The notes under the pieces were generated by a model. The model made no database searches. It was not told where the DNA came from and was given only the letters and a program-made list of their open reading frames with translations. A stretch of DNA of 64,000 bases from Symbiodinium natans (lineage: Eukaryota > Sar > Dinophyceae > Suessiales > Symbiodiniaceae): the NCBI GenBank assembly GCA_905221605.1, contig CAJNDS010001413.1, positions 193,501 to 257,500 on the forward strand. The letters run 5' to 3'. Position numbers and translations under genes: made by a program. Of the stretch, positions 58,801 to 64,000 are shown in pieces; within the stretch, counting starts at the first letter, position 1; every line of letters begins with the position of its first letter.

Positions 58801-61800
58801 TGCTCCTCGGCAATAGGAAACAACTTCGGGCAATTCACCCTTTGAGCGGTTCCTGAGGTTCCTAAACTCAATCATTCAAAACAGGCTCATCAAAACAACA
58901 CTAGACCACAATGCTCTCGCGAACTTTCTGGAAGTCCAATCCTAACGAGCAACATGACCGAAAGCTAAACGCTGCACAGATAGGGTCCGGGCAATGAGCA
59001 ACTGCAACTAAGGCCTGGACGGCGGACAACAACAAGCAACTGAGCAATGTGCATCAGTGATATCAACAAATCTGGCACCGAATTTTCACGCAAAGAAGCA
59101 CAATCGGCTCTTCACGATATCAATCTCTAAGATGCAAAGAAAGCAAACCATACACGACAACTTGACCAACGAAGTACAAATATAGCGCAAATATTACTCA
59201 ATCAACGCATAAATCAGATTAACGATTCAAGCCTTCAAGCAATACCTGGAGCCAATGCCGACTCCTAGAGTCAATACTGACTCCTTCCTCCTCTCCGTCC
59301 CTCGGCTAAGGCTTCAGCCGCAAGCCGAACAACAAAAGGGATGGGAGGGCGGGAGAACGAGAGGACCAATCAACACGGACGACTCAGCAACACAAAAGGA
59401 AAGCACGCAAGCCGAGTGCATCAACCAAGGACGCCAAATGCACTAACACAGAAAAAAACAGGAGCTCGTCAGGGCCAATTGCCATCAGTAAGAGGCGTCA
59501 CCTCTTTCAGAACTGGCAATGTGCAATAAGCAACCGAGGAAAGCCAACTCACTCCAACACGCCATAATGTATACAAGACAACCGACCAAGCAAACGGGGC
59601 AAAGCAAAACCAACTAGTGTAGCAATTACACGTTGCTGTTGGCAAAGGCGCAGCAGCAGAAGCCAACACTTCAAACTGCAGCACTCAAACTTCAAGAAGA
59701 CGCACAAACAAGATCAATACCGATCTGTCTCCACAAGCAGCGCTTGTGCCAATGATTCAGGCAATGTCACCCGACAGTGACCAAAGTGATTATGCATGCT
59801 AATGAACACAGCGCAAATATATACCGAGGCAATCAATCAAGCAAGCACGTAAGAAATGCCAACTGCCAGCTTCAACTGCTCAAGCCAGGTTTTCAGCACA
59901 ATCACCTTCGTCAAGATGCTATACAGCACACCGCTTCTGCAAGAGACATGCACAATGTAAGCAGGACGTGCAAAACCGACACCAGCAACACGCGCAACCA
60001 ACTCAACTCTCAATAGTCAAGCGACAGTCACATCTTGCAAGCGGAGCTCAATCTGACTTGCAAGACTAGAGAAACACGCTCCTCCAATGATCTTGCCGAG
60101 ACCGAAACAGGCAACCAAAACTCGACACACCAAAACCAACTGCTACAAGTATGCAATCAGCACAAACGCTCCACAGGCGGACTGAATGAACAATCTGGCC
60201 TGCTAAGCAATGGGAGGCTCCCACCTTGATTCTGCCAATCGCTTCAAAACCAACACACCGGGCACATCAAGTCAACAAGCAATCTCACACACAAGCAGTC
60301 ACTCAAACAACCTCTCACATCTGCCATACAATGCGCAAGCTTCCAAACCAAAACAATTGAGGATCAAAAGGTCCAAACACGAATCGTAGGAGTTGTAGTA
60401 GGCACAACTGTTTTCCAACCAATGTAGCAACGACAACGCAGCACAAAGCAACCAAAGAACTAAGCAACTCAAACGCACAATACTTGTCATCACCATGAGC
60501 CAAGAATCAACAGCGACTCAATCTGAGCCACCTTGACCTGAATCTCCAATAACAAGCAGACGCTCGTAACAAAATCAAACTCACAGGCAAGCATACGCTC
60601 ACCACCTGACTCTTCAATGTGTTGCAGCGCAGGCACCAAGCAATAAACTGTCTCAACTCACGGCTCCAACTGGTCAATCCAAGCAAGCAAGCAAGCCAGC
60701 AAGCACGCACTCTTCCAACATTCCACAGCTGAAACGCACAACGGTTAACCAACGACTCCGTCCCTTGAAGAGACAATGTCACGCTTCCGTCCCTTGCTGC
60801 GCAATCAACAAATCTGAGAAAATCAATCACAGCCAAGTACACAAAACCCTGGTACTTGAGCACACCCGCCAAGGGCTTCTGTACGACAAAACGATTTCTC
60901 AATCGACCGATTTTTGGTTTTCGGCGTGTTTTGGGGTTTAGGATCCACGGAAAGGACCAAACCCATCCAACTGCCAACTTGGGACTAGCAATAAGGCCAT
61001 CTTCAAGCGGCGAAATCGACCTGGCTGCAATCGAGCACGACAGACACAACAAAGCCAACAACCACAACGGCGAAGTCAGGAAAAGAATCAATCAGCTCAC
61101 TCCTTCAAGCACAGCTGCTGTGCACTGGCAGCCCTGCAGAAGGAGATATTCCTCTGACCAATTTCAAGGCAATGCTCACACGCGCCTTTGAACGCTGTCC
61201 CGAGTGAACGGAACACGAGAATCAGAAAAGCTTGCATTTCTCGCAAATTCAAGGAAACGACCAAGGACCATCACAAGTATGCAATCCAAGCAGACAAGCA
61301 CACTCAAACCCATCAATCACGCTTCAAGCAACACAATCAAAACGTTTCCAATGCTCTGATCTGCGCCGACCATGTCTGAGCAAACAAGAAACAAGCCATT
61401 GTCAGTCCAACACGCTCTGGCAAAAGGTGAATAGCATCAACCAACCGAGCACAAACCAATCACGCAGCTCGTGCCTCAATGCACAAAGACAATCATGCTC
61501 ACACATGCTCAAGCAAGGGCAACAGCACGGTCCAATGCTTCATGCCAATGACAGTTTTTCGACTCACCAAGAAACGACAACTTTCAAACAACTTGCCCAA
61601 TCCGAGCTTCACTGGCGCTTACAAGGCCGCAGCCAATCCGCCCTCGGAAGCTTTCGCATATCAATGGCTAAGCTGTCCGAGCAGCTAGCGCTTTGTCAGC
61701 CGGGCGGCGAGTCCGAGACGACGAAAGACAACAATGATAGAGGCTCAACTATACACACCGGTTTGGGACCAATGTTTCAAAGTACGCAGTAACAATTCCA

Positions 61801-62300
61801 GTCTTCACAGGCCACATCTCTCAAATACGAAGCACAAGCAATACGACAATGGACACCTGCAATGCCTTTCAAATTCTCACGCAAGCACTCCCAAGTGCTA
61901 AACAATGTTTAAGGCTTTTGAGTAATGGTGCGCACTCACAGTAAACAGGTATGAGACAGAGTCTCAATATTCGGCCGAAGGAACTGCACACAGTTCCAAC
62001 CAACGTAGCTACAATGCTGTTTTAGCAATACACCTACTAGGTCGTGGCGGACGGCCCGACGTGTTCGGGAATGCAAGCTACAGCTGGGCTGAATTCAATG
62101 GCCAACCTTGTCCATCCATTTTGTCCGTCCTCGCTTGGTCAATCACCTTCAGATCACTCCTTTTCAAGTGCACTTCTCTGGACATCTCCTTTTCAGCACC
62201 TTTTATCCAACACAACTCCTTCACATACCCTCAACGGTTCTTCAATCAACTCTCTCAACTTCAACCAATCCTTCTCCAACAACACCTTGGTGCTCCTTAG
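55841..62300. other. CAAT-enriched, A+C-skewed, apparently non-coding region
   Basis: Counted sample 58201-58500: CAAT ten times, ATTG once. Counted line 57181-57240: 29 A, 7 T, 14 C, 10 G. The pattern is not a tandem repeat, because spacing and flanking bases vary (GCAATC, TCAATC, ACAATG, CCAATG). Open frames are short on both strands and no family is recognised. Confidence 0.7.
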
Positions 62301-62589
62301 TCATGCAGATACACGCAACGCTTCTGTGCTTTGATCCACATCAATCATGTCTGTTATCTGTTCTACCTTCTTTCCTGAGTACACAATTTTCTGGGGACTG
62401 GAACCCTCACTCACTTCATCCTTTCCTCTTTCTTTCTTTCTTCAATCTTTCCTTTCCATCTGAGGCTGGGACGAAAGCTTGAAAACCCAATGGCTCCTCT
62501 TGGCCATCATTCTTTGATGTCAGCTTTCTTTCGCCTTTCTTTCAATACCTTTTACCTTTCCTAATCCTTTTCTTTTCTTTTTTCCGTTG

Positions 62590-62735
62590 GGGATTTGAAC
62601 CTCCAATCTTTTCAGTGGGGACTGGAACCTCCACTTCCTTGCAATTCCTTTTCTCTGTGGGGACTGAAACCTCCACTTCCTTGCAATTCCTTTTCTCTGC
62701 GGGGACTGAAACCTCCACTTCCTTTGTCCATTCTT
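62590..62735. repeat. 42-bp minisatellite, three copies
   Basis: GGGGACTGRAACCTCCACTT recurs at 62617, 62659 and 62701, exactly 42 bp apart, with a degenerate copy before them. The unit is unrelated in sequence to the 42-bp array at 10 kb. Confidence 0.9.
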
Positions 62736-63044
62736 TTCTTTCCATTCGTCGTACCTCAGTCAATCAGGCTTCACGAATCTCAGACACAACCTTAGCTTCA
62801 CTCAGCGTCAACGCGTGTCGTCTTGGCTCTTTGCAATCACAAAACGCCCTACCAGACTTCAAGCAAATCACACAATCTACCAAAACTCAATCACTCACAG
62901 CAGTCACAACCAAATCATCTTCCTCAATGGGTACGTCTCGGGCGCAATGCTCTGCAGGATCCGACATGTGCAATCTGTCCCTCACACACAATCTCTGCCA
63001 CAGATCTACAAAAACGCGTTTTCTGCTTGATTCACATTTCCGGT

Positions 63045-63510
63045 CTCCCGGGTCGGCCTTTGCATTTCTGTATTGACAAGCAAAACCTGACCACGATTCA
63101 GCAGTCTCAGCTCTCGAAAACCCTAAACTGCGGTCCTTCGGACTCTTGACAACCAAACCTGCTGGGAGACCACGATTCAGCAGTTTTAAGTCCTGAAAAC
63201 CCTAAACTGCGGTCTCCCCGGCTCCGGCCTTTGCATTTCTGTATTGACAAGCAAAACCTGCTGGGAGACACGATTCAACAGTTTTAGGTCCTGAAAACAC
63301 TAAACTGCGGTCTCCCGGGCTCCGGCCTTTGCATTTCTGTATTGACAAGCAAAACCTGCTGGGAGACCACGATTCAGCAGTTTCAGCTTCCGAAAACCCT
63401 AAACTGCGGTCTCCCGGGCTCCGGCCTGTGCATTTCTGTATTGACAAGCAAAAACTGCTGGGAGACCACGCTGAAAAATCAAAACTGCGGTCTCGCGGGC
63501 TTTGGCCTCA
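63045..63510. repeat. about 99-bp tandem repeat with a nested hairpin in each unit
   Basis: TGCATTTCTGTATTGACAAG occurs at 63061, 63232, 63330 and 63429. Spacings are 98-99 bp for the last three; the first interval (171 bp) contains a partial extra copy. Each unit carries GGGAGACC...CAGCAGTTT...AAACTGC...GGTCTCCC, so the two outer and two inner words pair as one nested stem. The unit also includes ACCCTAAAC and usually CCCGGG. Confidence 0.9.
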
Positions 63511-63523
63511 CACGTTCCATTCC

Positions 63524-63544
63524 CCCCACCCCCCCCCCCCCCCC
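63524..63544. repeat. poly-C tract
   Basis: A C run of about 20 bases with one A interruption, right after the 99-bp repeat. Confidence 0.85.
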
Positions 63545-63596
63545 GAAGTTACTCCCCAGTTTTTTTTTGTTGTAGCTTTTGGGTTTTTGGGGCTAA

Positions 63597-63655
63597 AAAA
63601 GAGGGGCTTAAAGGGGGGGGCTTTAAGTCCCTTAAAACGAGGGGGGCCTTAAATG
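63597..63655. repeat. short (CTTTAAGGGGGG)-type patch
   Basis: GGGGCTTAAAGGGGGGGGCTTTAAG and GGGGGGCCTTAAA words, complementary in sense to the array at 55248-55579. Here they lie inside the right arm, whereas on the left they lie outside the arm. Confidence 0.8.
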
Positions 63656-63943
63656 TTAGGACTAAGCTTTACTTCTGCACATGTACATTGTCCATTGCAT
63701 GAACAACATGCAACACTGACAGAGAACATTGGCATGTGGACATTGCCATGTCCATGATGCATTGGCTCAAGGCTCAAGATTGGCTCAGTCCAAGTGACAT
63801 AATGGATTGCTGAGCGAGAGATTGCATCTGACAGTTGTATGCTTGTATTGTGGTGTGGTCAAGACCATTGATTGAACAGTCATGTGTTTGGTAGTTTACA
63901 TACAGTTTGATATTGTACAGAAAGTGACTTTTGAAAATTTCAT
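63656..63943. repeat. right inverted-repeat arm (about 288 bp)
   Basis: Reverse complement of 55580-55840 with an extra segment at about 63770-63800. Plus-strand ATTG words replace the CAAT words of the left arm, as expected for an inverted copy. Outside it, from 63944, similarity to the left flank is lost. Confidence 0.95.
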
Positions 63944-64000
63944 GGTGCCTTTTGGCCCAACAAAGGGCGCATGGGGCGACTAAAAGCTGTTGCTCCTGGC

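Larger units (their letters stand above)
55580..63943. mobile_element. 8.36-kb block bounded by inverted repeats (putative mobile or amplified element)
   Basis: Two arms in opposite orientation delimit the block. The interior from the left arm to about 62300 is unusual: the plus strand is A+C rich and the tetramer CAAT occurs about once per 25-30 bases in the lines I counted, with hardly any ATTG. From 62300 to 63655 the interior changes to CT-rich DNA, a 42-bp repeat, a 99-bp repeat and poly-C. No transposase, integrase, reverse transcriptase or helicase motif was seen. The longest minus frames (56793-57260 and 60507-61091) look like by-products of the skew. No target-site duplication is visible: the bases outside the arms are CCCCTTTA on the left and GGTGCCTT on the right. 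A non-autonomous element, or a rearranged pair of repeat copies, would fit. Confidence 0.5.

Noticed and set aside
60507-61091. 194-codon minus frame with a hydrophobic start
   Set aside because: Lies in the CAAT-skewed region where minus-strand Leu/Cys-rich frames arise from composition; no family motif.

Overview
The window looks like nuclear DNA of a dinoflagellate (Symbiodiniaceae/Polarella/Prorocentrum-like). Reasons: short interstitial blocks of CCCTAAA/TTTAGGG repeats; very low gene density; huge trinucleotide microsatellites; small introns with GT-AG and possibly GA/GC donors; a protein family I know mainly from dinoflagellates (an 'SHQW...HPDP' domain followed by ankyrin repeats); and every recognisable host gene lying on the same (minus) strand, as in dinoflagellate unidirectional gene clusters. 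This assignment is inferred from family recognition and repeat type; no database search was possible.

Layout. 1-8.3 kb: an 8-bp minisatellite at the left edge, then seven telomere-type blocks in both orientations, a 375-bp (GTN)n array and gene-free DNA. 9.4-11.8 kb: a compound satellite region (14-bp, 42-bp, about 62-bp and 73/74-bp units), part of which has no stop codon in any plus-strand frame for about 1.1 kb. 11.8-22.4 kb: no gene recognised. 22.4-28.5 kb: possible minus-strand exons (one resembling a GT2 glycosyltransferase), a GGA/TCC array, a GTC/GTA array and a G/C-rich hairpin. 28.5-32.5 kb: an AT-rich island with several foldback structures.

34.4-47.1 kb is the only clearly genic part and all of it reads leftwards: carbohydrate sulfotransferase ST2 (intact, one exon), its paralogue ST1 (one 95-bp intron), a CBM6/35-like carbohydrate-binding gene sharing the N-terminal membrane anchor of ST1/ST2, a frameshift-ridden SHQW-ankyrin gene, a GH128/Asl1-like glycoside hydrolase, and a truncated third sulfotransferase copy. 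Together they look like a locus for sulfating, binding and trimming extracellular or secretory-pathway polysaccharide, shaped by tandem duplication of a [glycoside hydrolase - sulfotransferase] block.

47-55 kb: minisatellites, a 0.9-kb CTA array, an inverted-repeat pair and a plus-strand LINE remnant (zinc finger plus RNase H). 55.25-63.95 kb: a C6TTAA-type array, then an about 8.36-kb block bounded by inverted repeats of about 0.26-0.29 kb, whose interior is strongly and strand-asymmetrically enriched in CAAT. That block and the sulfotransferase intron and anchor patterns are the most unusual things here. I see no bacterial-type system, no CRISPR array and no complete RNA gene.
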